A stretch of 44,538 nucleotides of DNA, from positions 1-44,538 of the forward strand of contig DUKY01000020.1 of the NCBI GenBank assembly GCA_013329055.1. The letters are read 5' to 3'. This stretch comes from Nanobdellota archaeon. Its GTDB lineage: Archaea; Nanobdellota; Nanobdellia; Pacearchaeales; GW2011-AR1. This document shows positions 18,325 to 27,041 of the stretch, piece by piece. The notes under the pieces were generated by a model, which saw only the letters and a list, made by a program, of their open reading frames with translations, was not told the origin of the DNA and searched no databases. Each line of letters begins with the position of its first letter. Position 1 is the stretch's first letter. Both the position numbers and the translations under genes were made by a program.

Positions 18325-18398
18325 AAAAATTTGTTGCCACAAATTTTAGTATTTTTCAAATTAAAAAATGTAGAATCTTCGGAGAATTTGAAAAATGA
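18321..18398 (+). CDS. Possible 25-aa coupling ORF
   Basis: MKKFVATNFSIFQIKKCRIF and four to five more residues are encoded. It overlaps the upstream stop and the downstream start with ATGA junctions. This gapless chain suggests ribosome re-initiation from one gene to the next, but the peptide has no recognisable features and chance is possible. Confidence 0.25.
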   Translation: MKKFVATNFSIFQIKKCRIFGEFEK

Positions 18399-19165
18399 AA
18401 TTTTATATATTAATTTTAATTTTTGGTATTTTATTAGTTAATTTTGTAATTGCTAAGGATGTATCTGTTTTTCAAGGGCAATACTTTATTGATGATAAAT
18501 TTCAAGTTGGGACTTATGAGTTTGAATTTAATGTTTATGATGATGAAACTTCCGGGGATTTAATTTATTCTGATAAGGAAAATATCACTTTGGGTAATTG
18601 GGGGCAATGGAAAGTTGAACTTGCTGGTTTATCTGAAGCTGCAAATAATGTTTCAAAAGATTATTTTATGGAAGTGATTATCGATGGTATTTCTCAACTT
18701 CCAAGAAAAAGAATAACTCAATTTAATTTTTTAAGAAAAGATGTTGATGAAGTTACAGAAGGAAAAATTAGTGCAGGGAGTTTTATAATTTCTAAATCTG
18801 ATCATGGGGGTCAAGGATTTTTTGTAGATGCTGAAAAAAATTATTCAACTACTATTAATGCAAAATTAAATGTTACTGACGATGCTTTTTTTAAAAATTT
18901 AAGCGTTGATGATAAAAATGTTTGTTTAGAGGATGGGACTAATTGCCAAATAATTAATGATTCAGATTTGGATGTAAATTCTTCAGTTTTCTGGAATGGA
19001 TTAAGTAGTTTTTTGAGTGGTTGGTTAATTAATAATCAGGGGATATTAGAATTCAATGATGTCAAATTAAATTCTACAATTGATGAACGAGCATCTAATT
19101 TTGGTGATAATAATTCGTGGAATGAAAATTATGCAAATACTAAATATGTTTTAGACATCAAATGA
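18395..19165 (+). CDS. Fibre-like surface protein, N-terminal part (frameshifted)
   Basis: This 256-residue reading frame has a signal peptide (about 1-20, ending near VIAKD) and an N-terminal beta domain (about 22-115, VSVFQGQYFIDDKFQVG onward) related to the one in the gene at 770. It then has one copy of the repeat SSVFWNGLSSFLSGWLINNQ, GILEFNDVKLNSTIDER and NNSWNENYANTKYVL. It stops at DIK. The same repeat in the following frame continues as LESNERNLDVNSS. A single extra C at 19156 accounts for the difference, so this and 19173-20069 were one gene of about 555 residues. It is either a real mutation or switch, or a sequencing error. Confidence 0.7.
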   Translation: MKFYILILIFGILLVNFVIAKDVSVFQGQYFIDDKFQVGTYEFEFNVYDDETSGDLIYSDKENITLGNWGQWKVELAGLSEAANNVSKDYFMEVIIDGISQLPRKRITQFNFLRKDVDEVTEGKISAGSFIISKSDHGGQGFFVDAEKNYSTTINAKLNVTDDAFFKNLSVDDKNVCLEDGTNCQIINDSDLDVNSSVFWNGLSSFLSGWLINNQGILEFNDVKLNSTIDERASNFGDNNSWNENYANTKYVLDIK

Positions 19166-19172
19166 AAGAAAT

Positions 19173-20069
19173 TTGGATGTGAATTCTTCAGTATTTTGGA
19201 ATGGATTAAATAGTTTTTTGAGTGGTTGGTTAATTAATAATCAGGGGATATTAGAATTCAATGATGTCAAATTAAATTCTACAATTGATGAACGAGCATC
19301 TAATTTTGGTGATAATAATTCGTGGAATGAAAATTATGCAAACACTAAATATGTTTTAGAATCAAATGAAAGAAATTTGGATGTGAATTCTTCAGTATTC
19401 TGGAATGGTTTAAGTAATGTTAGAGGAATTTTAGGCAGTTTGATAATAAATGATATGGGCTGGATTGATAACACTGTTAATAATTTGGTTAATTATTACA
19501 CCAAAAATGAAATTGATTTAAAGTTAAGTCAGAAATTGGACGCTAGTAATTCTATTAGCAATACTGTTAATAATCTGGTTAATTATTACACCAAAAACGA
19601 AATTGATTTAAAATTAAGCCAAAAACAAAATGCAAGTAGTTCTATTGCAAGCAGTTCTATTAACGAGAATAAAATCCCTGTAAGTTTTATTTCAACAACC
19701 AGTGGAGATTTAAAGAAAAATGTTGTTTATCTTCCTTTAGGGACAAGCGGTCAAATTAGTACTCAAGCAAGTGATTCAAGTTGGATTATTGATAAAGATT
19801 TAGTTATTACCGGTATTTTATGGAATTCTAATATTAATTCACGAATTAATCCTTCAAGAATTATTTTAATGAAAAGTGTTACAAGTAAGAATTTCTTTTC
19901 TGATACGAATTTAAATGTTAATTTACAAGGATTTTCTAAAGGATCGAGTCTTAATTTTAATGCTTCTTTTAATCAGGGAGATTTAGCTGTAATTAAATAT
20001 GAACCTACCGGAGGGGCTAATGAAAGAATTAATGATCTTTCTATTACTCTTGTAGGATATTATGATTAA
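19173..20069 (+). CDS. Fibre-like surface protein, C-terminal part (frameshifted)
   Basis: This 298-residue frame continues the protein interrupted at 19156. It has one full repeat (SSVFWNGLNSFLSGWLINNQ onward) and a partial one. Two copies of NTVNNLVNYYTKNEIDLKLS follow, the YYTK-EID type of repeat known from phage tail fibres and other trimeric fibres. A C-terminal beta-rich head domain (about 165-298) ends in LSITLVGYYD. The ATG at 19173 is an internal Met of the original frame, without a convincing ribosome site. The stop is directly followed by the next ATG (TAAATG). Confidence 0.65.
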   Translation: MDVNSSVFWNGLNSFLSGWLINNQGILEFNDVKLNSTIDERASNFGDNNSWNENYANTKYVLESNERNLDVNSSVFWNGLSNVRGILGSLIINDMGWIDNTVNNLVNYYTKNEIDLKLSQKLDASNSISNTVNNLVNYYTKNEIDLKLSQKQNASSSIASSSINENKIPVSFISTTSGDLKKNVVYLPLGTSGQISTQASDSSWIIDKDLVITGILWNSNINSRINPSRIILMKSVTSKNFFSDTNLNVNLQGFSKGSSLNFNASFNQGDLAVIKYEPTGGANERINDLSITLVGYYD

Positions 20070-21155
20070 ATGTTTAATAAAAAATTATTTATTTTAAGTA
20101 TAATTCTAATTTTTTTATTTGGAATTATAAATCTTAAAGCATTTAGTTATGGTGAAGACAATCTTGGGAATAGTTATTATGAATCTAATGAAAATTTAAA
20201 AGTTCCATCAATAGAAATTAATAATTTAATTACTCTTAAACCATGGGTTGAACCTGTGAATCCAACTCTTGGAATGATTTATCTTGATGTAGAAACTAAC
20301 AGATTAAAGTTTTATGACGGCGAAAAATGGTATTTTATTTCTTTAAGTGAAAAGTCCAAAGAAGTTGCAAAAGAAGAGATTATCTCTCCCTCTGTGGATA
20401 CTTCTGAAACTATTTCTGAAGAAGAATCTACTGCAATTTCAGAAGCTGAAATAACTGAAAGCACTAATGAGTCTTCAAGTTCTACTGAAGTTTCTTCAAG
20501 TGAAGAAAATGTTTCTGAATCTGCAGAAATTACTGAACCGTCTCAGGCTCCTGAAACTTCTCCGGAAATCCCATCAGAAGAGAAAACGAAAGATGAAAAA
20601 GAATCTAAAGAAGAAAAATCTCCAAAAGAAGAATGTTCTGAAGAATGTAATCCTGTTTGTGAAGATGTTGAATCTTGCAGTCAGGACTGTAGTACTGATG
20701 AAGAAGGAAATGAAATTTGTGAAGAATCTTGTACTTCTGAAGAAGTTTGTGAAGAGGTTTGTGAAGAAGTTTGTGCTCCTGAAGAATTATTTGATATAAC
20801 TTTTAATCTTGATAAAAGTATTATTACTAATTCAAGTTTGCTTTCCGGAGTTGTTACTTTTGAAAGCTTTGGATTAATTCCTACTTTGGTGAATGTAACA
20901 TTTATAATTTTTAATGAGGATGGAAAAGAAATTTATATAGAAAAATCTTCTTTAGTTGTTTCCACTGAAGAATTATTAAGATGGAATTATGACTCTTTAC
21001 AAGATTTAGAATATGGAAAATATGTTGCGATTGTACAAACCTCTTATGGCGATAATGTTTTTGATGAATTTAGGCAAGATTTTGAAATAAAGCCCTCTTT
21101 CTTGGATAAATTTAATTCTTGGCTGAAGAATTTTTTAAAATTTTGGAGGTTTTGA
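20070..21155 (+). CDS. Surface protein with tail-fibre-like, Cys-rich and Ig-like parts
   Basis: The 361-residue protein has a signal peptide (about 6-23). A small beta domain carries TLGMIYLDVETNRLKFYDGE, a motif also common in fibre and tail proteins. A Ser/Glu/Thr/Pro linker (about 95-190) leads to a Glu/Cys-rich block with about a dozen Cys (CSEECNPVCEDVESC onward). An Ig-like domain (about 245-345) has VTFESFGLIPT and shares this FESFG..PT signature with the genes at 6723 and 9724. The C-terminus is short and amphipathic (LDKFNSWLKNFLKFWRF) rather than a clear TM. It directly follows the fibre gene and probably belongs to the same surface structure. Confidence 0.62.
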   Translation: MFNKKLFILSIILIFLFGIINLKAFSYGEDNLGNSYYESNENLKVPSIEINNLITLKPWVEPVNPTLGMIYLDVETNRLKFYDGEKWYFISLSEKSKEVAKEEIISPSVDTSETISEEESTAISEAEITESTNESSSSTEVSSSEENVSESAEITEPSQAPETSPEIPSEEKTKDEKESKEEKSPKEECSEECNPVCEDVESCSQDCSTDEEGNEICEESCTSEEVCEEVCEEVCAPEELFDITFNLDKSIITNSSLLSGVVTFESFGLIPTLVNVTFIIFNEDGKEIYIEKSSLVVSTEELLRWNYDSLQDLEYGKYVAIVQTSYGDNVFDEFRQDFEIKPSFLDKFNSWLKNFLKFWRF

Positions 21156-21160
21156 TTTAA

Positions 21161-22234
21161 ATGTCTGTTTCTTTTAATTCAAGATTTGTAACTAAAAAAT
21201 TTCTTTTTTCCTTAATTTTTATTTTTTTTATATTCCTTTTGGTTTTTTTAATTCTTGATGGTTATTTTGAATTAAAAAGAGATTTGAAGATTTATAATGC
21301 TGATGCAAAAGATATTATTAATCAAAGAATTAATTCCTTATTATCTGAAACTGATCCTTTACCTGAATCTTTAAAAGAGAATTTGTTATTTATAAGCGAA
21401 TTATCAAGCTTTAAGAAATTTATTAATGAGGGGGATTCTAATTTAAATGATTTAGAAGAAGATTTTTTAAGCCTTTTAACACAAAATGATATTTATTATC
21501 AAATTATTTTTTTAGATTCATTTGGAAATGAAAAAATAAAAGCAATTTCTAAAGATTCTACTTTTAGTATAGCATTACCTTCTGAATTGTCTAATCAAAA
21601 GGAAAGCGATTATTTCAAAGAATCTTTAAAATTATCCCGTGGCGAATTTTTTATTTCAAGACTTTCATTGAATATTGAGAATAATTCTTTTGAAAATCGT
21701 GGGAGTTTAGAGAATCCTCTTTATGTTCCGGTTATTAACATAGCAACTCCAATCTTTAATGATAATAATTCATTTAAAGGCATACTTTTAGAAAAAATTT
21801 ATATTAGTTATTTTTTAAATGATATTAAACATTTTCAGCGTAATAATGAAAAGATATTTTTAGTTGATTCTGAAGGTTATTATCTTTCAAATCCCGATGC
21901 AGATAAGGAATTTGCTTTTTCTTTTGGAAATAATTATAATTTTTATAATGATTATCCTGAAATTTCTAAGGAAACTTTAACTGATTTTAAAATAAGGGAT
22001 TTTGAATCTAAGGACTTGGTTTTTTCATTCAGACATATTTATTCTAACAATTATTCTTTAATTTTAATTAGCATCTCAGATAAAGATGAAATTAATAAGA
22101 TTTCTTCACAATTAAGAATGGAATATTTTATTTTTTTATTTTTTTCTTGTTTTATTGTATTTATGATATTGATTTTCATTTTTATTTTAACTTTTAGATT
22201 TAATAATGGTGATATTCGGAGGAATAAAAAATGA
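21161..22234 (+). CDS. Cache-like membrane sensor without output domain
   Basis: The 357-residue protein has TM1 (about 14-32), an extracellular region (about 35-310) with Cache-like features, and TM2 (about 323-345), then a short basic tail. The features are a long first helix, IIFLDSFGNEKIKAIS, YVPVINIATPIF, GILLEKI and KIFLVDSEGYYLSNP, which together suggest a double-Cache fold of another subfamily than the genes at 14067 and 23417. It lacks the conserved Cys pair of those. No kinase, HAMP or methyl-accepting part follows. Its end overlaps the start of the ABC_sub_bind gene, which suggests joint action with that binding protein. Confidence 0.68.
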   Translation: MSVSFNSRFVTKKFLFSLIFIFFIFLLVFLILDGYFELKRDLKIYNADAKDIINQRINSLLSETDPLPESLKENLLFISELSSFKKFINEGDSNLNDLEEDFLSLLTQNDIYYQIIFLDSFGNEKIKAISKDSTFSIALPSELSNQKESDYFKESLKLSRGEFFISRLSLNIENNSFENRGSLENPLYVPVINIATPIFNDNNSFKGILLEKIYISYFLNDIKHFQRNNEKIFLVDSEGYYLSNPDADKEFAFSFGNNYNFYNDYPEISKETLTDFKIRDFESKDLVFSFRHIYSNNYSLILISISDKDEINKISSQLRMEYFIFLFFSCFIVFMILIFIFILTFRFNNGDIRRNKK

Positions 22235-23280
22235 ATTGCAATCAAAAAATTGTTCTTGTAGGTGTTTTTACGATTTTACTAATTGTAATTTTAATTTTCT
22301 CTTATTTTATTTTTAGAAGCCCTTGGAAATTTCGGGAAGATAGACCGATTAAGATTCTTGTTCTTAATAGTTTTGATTCTCAATATTTTTGGGTAGAAGA
22401 ACAAGTTGATGCATTTTTTGAGGTATTTCAAAATGAGAACATTCCTGTTGAATATCAAATTATTGATTTAGGTTTTGTTGGGTTAGAGACAACTATAAAA
22501 GAATCTAAAATTCAAACTGTTTTGAGTTTTATTAATGATTATAATCCTGATTTAATCTATTCTATTGGTGAAGATTCTCAAATTTATTTTGGTAAAATCT
22601 TTGAAGATTCAGATACTCCTTGGGTTTTTTCATGGATTGTAAATCCTGAAAAATATGTTGGTGCAAAAAATGTCGCCGGTGTTTCTCCTGTATTACCCTT
22701 ATCAAAATATTATGAATCCTGGATAGATCTTTTTCCTGGTTTAAAAAATGTTGTTGTAATTTATGAAGATACAGAAGAAGCAAGAAAAATTATTGAAATG
22801 GTAAAAAGTGTAAAAGCTGAAGAATCCTTAGGTTTTATATTTTCTAATATTTCTTTTATTTCTACTTTTGAAGAATTTAAATTTAAAGTTTTAGAGTCTC
22901 AGAATGCTGATTTAATTGTGGTGAGTTATTTAGAATCTTTAAAAAATGATAGTGGTGATTTTGTTCCTCGTTTAGAAGTTGTAGAATGGCTTATCAGTCA
23001 TAGCAATGTTCCGGAATATTCTCAAGAAAAAGCTTTAATTAAAGATGGTTTATTATTTTCTTTTAATCCTTCTGCATATGGGCAAGGAAAAGTAGCAGGC
23101 GATGTTGCATTTAATATCCTAGTTAATGGGCAATCCCCTCTTGAAATAGGTATGATTATTCCTGAATTTGGGGAAAGAAGTATAAATCTTAAACGTGCGA
23201 GAATGTTGGGTCTTGATATTCCTAGTTCTATCTTAATTAATTCTGAAGTATATGAAAATTTTTCATGGGAGGGAAGATGA
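22231..23280 (+). CDS. Membrane-anchored ABC_sub_bind periplasmic-binding-like protein
   Basis: The 349-residue protein has an N-terminal TM anchor (about 9-28) and then a two-lobed substrate-binding fold. Signatures are IKILVLNSFDSQYFWVEEQV at the first strand, DLIYSIGEDSQIYFGKI, NVAGVSPVLPLSKYYE, NVVVIYE, a second-lobe GQGKVAGDVAFNIL and KRARMLGLDIPSSILI. This last motif is typical of the ABC_sub_bind (PF04392-like) family. No permease or ATPase gene lies nearby, so it more likely presents ligand to a sensor than feeds transport. It overlaps the Cache-like gene by four bases. Its last codons (YENFSWEGR) form the first copy of a tandem repeat. Confidence 0.75.
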   Translation: MNCNQKIVLVGVFTILLIVILIFSYFIFRSPWKFREDRPIKILVLNSFDSQYFWVEEQVDAFFEVFQNENIPVEYQIIDLGFVGLETTIKESKIQTVLSFINDYNPDLIYSIGEDSQIYFGKIFEDSDTPWVFSWIVNPEKYVGAKNVAGVSPVLPLSKYYESWIDLFPGLKNVVVIYEDTEEARKIIEMVKSVKAEESLGFIFSNISFISTFEEFKFKVLESQNADLIVVSYLESLKNDSGDFVPRLEVVEWLISHSNVPEYSQEKALIKDGLLFSFNPSAYGQGKVAGDVAFNILVNGQSPLEIGMIIPEFGERSINLKRARMLGLDIPSSILINSEVYENFSWEGR

Positions 23281-23408
23281 AAATTTTTCAATTGTTCGCT
23301 TTAAGTAAAGCTTCACACTATGAAAATTTTTCATGGGAGGGAAGATGAAAATTTTTCAATTGTTCGCTTTAAGTAAAGCTTTACACTATGAAAATTTTTC
23401 ATGGGAGG
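23251..23408 (+). repeat. 68-bp tandem repeat, about 2.3 copies, at a gene junction
   Basis: Copies start at 23251, 23319 and 23387 (partial) with a 68-bp period. Each holds the end of the upstream gene (YENFSWEGR), a GGGAGG ribosome site, an ATG and the start of a small ORF. ATGAAAATTTTTCAT inside the unit is nearly palindromic. Copies 1 and 2 differ mainly at AGCTTCACA versus AGCTTTACA. Confidence 0.92.
23278..23349 (+). CDS. 23-aa ORF created by the 68-bp duplication
   Basis: It begins MKIFQLFALSKASHYENFSW and ends in EGR, just like the upstream protein. Its ribosome site and start lie inside repeat copy 1 and its stop lies in copy 2. A second, similar ORF starts at 23346 and runs in frame into the dCache gene, adding 23 residues before Met 23417. 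It is probably a by-product of the duplication, but the ATGA junctions would keep ribosomes moving. Confidence 0.3.
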
Positions 23409-23416
23409 AAAAAAAA

Positions 23417-24922
23417 ATGAAATTCCTTTTTGTATTTTTAATAACGTTTTTACCTTTAAGTTTATTTGTAGGTAGTTCTATTTTTATTTATGATAATTTT
23501 TATGGGAATAAACCATTTGAAAATCAAATTTTAAAAGATTTAGAAAATTTTGCAAATTCCAAAGCAAATTTAATTCAGGAAGAATTTAACGGAGTAAAAG
23601 AGGATGTTTCTTTTTTATCTAATTCTAAAGAGATTAAAAATATTTTTAATCAGGATTTAATTTATGATGTGAATGTTGTAAAAACTCAGATAAGATTAAA
23701 CTCTCAAAGAGTTAGCAAAAATATAGAAGAATTTTTAATATTACATCCTGAAATGACTTTAGAGGATTTATTAAAAAGTGAAGAGTTTAATAAAATAGCT
23801 ATTCAACAAGTTGGTGAAACCGGTTATACTTATGTTGGTTCAATGGTTGATGGAATTTTTTATTTTCATCCGGATGTTAATGTTAGACTTAAATCTTATA
23901 ACACTTGGGAAGATATTTTTCCGGATATTTGGAGATTAATTGATGATATCATTAAATCTTCTCCCTGTCAAGATTCAGAAGGTTTTTATGACTGGAAAGA
24001 TATTAATGGAGTTATAAGAAAAAAATATACTTATCATTCTTGTATTAATGCAAAAACTAAGGATAATTATACTTTTTATATCGGAGCGTCAACATATATC
24101 GATGAATATAGTGAAACTGTAAGATTAGCAAGTGAGTTAGATAAAGAATTAAGAAATTTTCAAGAGGTGCATGATTATGATGATTTAATTTTAATTAATA
24201 AAAATGGAGACATTATATGGACTTTTAAAAAAGAAAATTATTTAGGGATAAGTCTTAATAAAGGAGTATACAATTCTTCAACTTTATCAAAAATTTATAA
24301 TAAAGTAAAATCTGATTTAGGAATTAGTGTCTTTGGTCCTATTTATTCAGATTTAACAAATGAAAATATCATACTTGTAACATCTCCAATTTTCAATTAT
24401 GATAATCAAACTAATAAAAATAATTTTATTGGAATAATTGCAATTAAATTAAAAAATGATTATTTAATTCATTTAGTAGAAAATACTTATTTGGATGGTT
24501 CAGGAGAAATTTATCTGGTAAATCGTGAGGGTGAACACTTAACTCCATTAAAATATTTTCCTTCAGAGCAGAGGCATGATATTAATTCAGAGCGAATTAA
24601 TCTTTGTTTTCAGGATTATTACAATTATTATCTTAAACAAGGCGGGAAATCAACAGAAGTAATTAAAAAATCCGGGATATACAAGAATTATATTGATAAA
24701 CCTGTTTTTGGTGCTCATCAATATATTTTAGAATCCGGATTATGTTTATTAGTTGAAATTTCCGAAAAAGAATTTTTAACAGAAATAAGCAAAAAAACTG
24801 ATAATTCTTTTAAAGAGATAATATTCTATTTTATTTTATTCTCTTTGATAATTATTTTTTTCCTTTTTTTTATCTTTGAATATTTTTTTAAAATTAATTT
24901 AATTGAGGGGGTAGAAAAATGA
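23417..24922 (+). CDS. Double-Cache membrane sensor without output domain
   Basis: The 501-residue protein has TM1 (about 2-20), an extracellular dCache domain (about 30-460) and TM2 (about 470-493), with only a short tail. It is a clear paralogue of the gene at 14067: matching segments are HPEMTLEDLLKSEEFNKIA, GETGYTYVG, GFYDWKDINGVIRKKY, EIYLVNREGEHLTPL, NLCFQDYYNYY and VFGAHQYI. The same four Cys are present. I chose Met 23417 because GGAGG (23404-23408) precedes it and the TM then starts at once. The upstream in-frame extension comes from the tandem repeat. It overlaps the next sensor gene by four bases, repeating the two-sensor arrangement of unit II. Confidence 0.82.
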   Translation: MKFLFVFLITFLPLSLFVGSSIFIYDNFYGNKPFENQILKDLENFANSKANLIQEEFNGVKEDVSFLSNSKEIKNIFNQDLIYDVNVVKTQIRLNSQRVSKNIEEFLILHPEMTLEDLLKSEEFNKIAIQQVGETGYTYVGSMVDGIFYFHPDVNVRLKSYNTWEDIFPDIWRLIDDIIKSSPCQDSEGFYDWKDINGVIRKKYTYHSCINAKTKDNYTFYIGASTYIDEYSETVRLASELDKELRNFQEVHDYDDLILINKNGDIIWTFKKENYLGISLNKGVYNSSTLSKIYNKVKSDLGISVFGPIYSDLTNENIILVTSPIFNYDNQTNKNNFIGIIAIKLKNDYLIHLVENTYLDGSGEIYLVNREGEHLTPLKYFPSEQRHDINSERINLCFQDYYNYYLKQGGKSTEVIKKSGIYKNYIDKPVFGAHQYILESGLCLLVEISEKEFLTEISKKTDNSFKEIIFYFILFSLIIIFFLFFIFEYFFKINLIEGVEK

Positions 24923-26790
24923 AGTTAGGTAATTTATTATTTTCTTTTTTATTTTTTTTAATTTTAATATTTGGAAGTTTATTTTTTTATTCTTTAAACT
25001 ATCTTGAAGATGGATATTTTAATCAGGAAGTAAAAAATAATCTTGAAAGTCTTACTAATATTCGGGCTGAAAGAATTAATAATTATTTTGATGAAAGAAA
25101 AGAAGATTTGATTTTTATCTCTGAATCAGATAAAATAAAAAGTTTATTTAAACAAAACACTGTTATCAATGAATCTTTTGCTATAAATGATGTAAATTAT
25201 CATTCAAAGATTATTTTTAAAGAGGTTGAAAACTTTTTAAAATTTCATCCAAAAATAACTTTAAAAGAATTACAGGAAAATAATGAATTTAAAAATTTAG
25301 CGGTTCAATCATTGGGTAATCAAGGTTATAGTGCTATTGCCGGGAATAATAATCTTATTCTTTTTCACAAATATGATTCTTTTATTGGAAAAACTATTTT
25401 TTCTCTTGGGAATCCTGAGGCATTAAATTTAGTTAATTTTGCAAGAATTACCGGAGAATCTCAAGGATTTTTTAATTGGACTGACCCTGATAATATCACC
25501 CGAAAAAAATACGGAAAACTTATTAGAATCCCTTCTGAAATTTTTAATGAATCTATTTTAATTATTGTTGTTACAACTTATGTTGAAGATTATAAAGAAT
25601 TAAGCAATATTAATTTAGAAACACAAAATTATTTAACTGATCTTAAAAATTCTTATGATTTTTATAATTTAAATTTAATTTCTCCAAATGGTGATATTAT
25701 TTATTGTAATAAACAGATTGTTGATCATAATGGTGAAAATCTTTTATGGAATGAAAATTTAGAAGATGGGGATTCAAATCATTTTAAGATTGTTCAAAAG
25801 GATTTAAAACCTTCTGTATTTGGTCCATTTATTACCAGTTATGGGGATATTTATCCAAAAATTTCTTTGATGAATCCTGTTTATGATGAGAATAAAAATT
25901 TATTAGGTTTTATAGATTTAACTTATGATCTTCAAAAGATATGGGGTATAACTGAAGAAAAAAGCGGTTTAGGTGAAACAGGCGAAATTTATCTTGTTGA
26001 TTCAGAAGGTTTATTGATTAGTAAATTAAAAAATAATGATTATAATCTTTTAATACAATCTATTGAAAGTGAAAATACTGATAGATGTTTTGAAATGGAT
26101 AATTTAGGTCATATGAAACATTTTCCTGTTGATATTTTTTTAAATTATAATGGAGAGGCTGTTCTTGGTGCTCATAGTGAATTCTCTGATCCAAAATGGT
26201 GTTTATTAGCCGAAATAGAAACTCAGGAAGTTTTTGATATTCCAAAAGCTGAAAAAGAATTTAAGAATAATATCTTTCTTTTTTTATTAATTATTTCTTT
26301 ATTAATTATTTCTTTGATTATTCAAATTTATTTTAATAAATTTATTATTTTAAGAAAGAAAAATCTCATCAGCGGATATTCTTTAATAGATAATTTATTT
26401 TTAAAATTAAAAGATTTCTTTATAAAATTTAAATTATTGCATTCTATTTTATTTGCTTTAATCTTTGCAATTTTTTATTTTTTTGTCTCTACCTTGTTCT
26501 TTAATGGATGGCAGAATGCAAAGTTTTACGATGATATTCCTGATTTACTTGTTATAATCGTGAGTTTTATGACCTTAATTTATTCTTTTAGAATAGATAA
26601 ATTTAAACCCAGAAATTTTATTCAATTCGGATCATTATTTATCTTATTACAAAGATTATTGGAAATTCCATTGCAGGAATATCAGGCAATCGCTGGAACT
26701 TTATCACTATTTATTTGGATCCCTGTGATATTCTTAGGTTATTTAGGTATTTTATTTATTCTTCTAGGATTTAAGGAGGTTGTAAAATGA
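24919..26790 (+). CDS. Double-Cache sensor with C-terminal multi-TM domain
   Basis: The 623-residue protein has TM1 (about 5-25), a dCache domain (about 30-440) and TM2 (about 450-472). After a basic loop comes a C-terminal domain of about four TMs (about 505-620, ILFALIFAIFYFFVSTLFF onward). The sensor part carries EIYLVDSEGLLISKL, DRCFEMDN and KWCLLAEIE, matching the 15545 protein, but the C-terminal domain is different: membrane helices instead of Ig-TM. The extra helices could be the signalling contact, since no cytoplasmic domain exists. It overlaps both neighbours by four bases. Confidence 0.8.
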   Translation: MKLGNLLFSFLFFLILIFGSLFFYSLNYLEDGYFNQEVKNNLESLTNIRAERINNYFDERKEDLIFISESDKIKSLFKQNTVINESFAINDVNYHSKIIFKEVENFLKFHPKITLKELQENNEFKNLAVQSLGNQGYSAIAGNNNLILFHKYDSFIGKTIFSLGNPEALNLVNFARITGESQGFFNWTDPDNITRKKYGKLIRIPSEIFNESILIIVVTTYVEDYKELSNINLETQNYLTDLKNSYDFYNLNLISPNGDIIYCNKQIVDHNGENLLWNENLEDGDSNHFKIVQKDLKPSVFGPFITSYGDIYPKISLMNPVYDENKNLLGFIDLTYDLQKIWGITEEKSGLGETGEIYLVDSEGLLISKLKNNDYNLLIQSIESENTDRCFEMDNLGHMKHFPVDIFLNYNGEAVLGAHSEFSDPKWCLLAEIETQEVFDIPKAEKEFKNNIFLFLLIISLLIISLIIQIYFNKFIILRKKNLISGYSLIDNLFLKLKDFFIKFKLLHSILFALIFAIFYFFVSTLFFNGWQNAKFYDDIPDLLVIIVSFMTLIYSFRIDKFKPRNFIQFGSLFILLQRLLEIPLQEYQAIAGTLSLFIWIPVIFLGYLGILFILLGFKEVVK

Positions 26791-27041
26791 ATCTATTAAT
26801 TTATTTTATGCTTAATTTAATTTTTGTTTTATCATTTATATGGTATCTTACAATAATTATGCTTCAGATTAAAAAAATTATCGTTTTTTTGCCATTTTTT
26901 ATTATCGGAATATTATATCTTATGCAATCATCATTTATCTATTATTCACTTTATCTGAATTTCGTTTGGTTAGTTATAGAATTAACTTTTTTAATAAATC
27001 TAATATGGATTTTTATTTTAATCAGGAGGAAAAATGCTTAG
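26787..27041 (+). CDS. Small three-TM membrane protein
   Basis: The 84-residue protein is almost entirely hydrophobic with about three TM helices (residues 2-24, 31-50 and 55-80) and a basic end (RRKNA). It overlaps the sensor gene upstream by four bases and the TM-PotD gene downstream by eight. Together with the next protein's six helices it could form one membrane unit. No family is recognised. Confidence 0.62.
   Translation: MNLLIYFMLNLIFVLSFIWYLTIIMLQIKKIIVFLPFFIIGILYLMQSSFIYYSLYLNFVWLVIELTFLINLIWIFILIRRKNA

Noticed and set aside
20467-20799. Lys/Leu-rich alternative frame in the surface protein gene
   Set aside because: It is a shadow of the Glu/Ser/Cys-rich linker in the true frame.
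770-21155. Integrated virus or prophage, because of tail-fibre-like proteins
   Set aside because: The proteins have signal peptides, and no capsid, terminase, portal, integrase or attachment repeats are visible around them.
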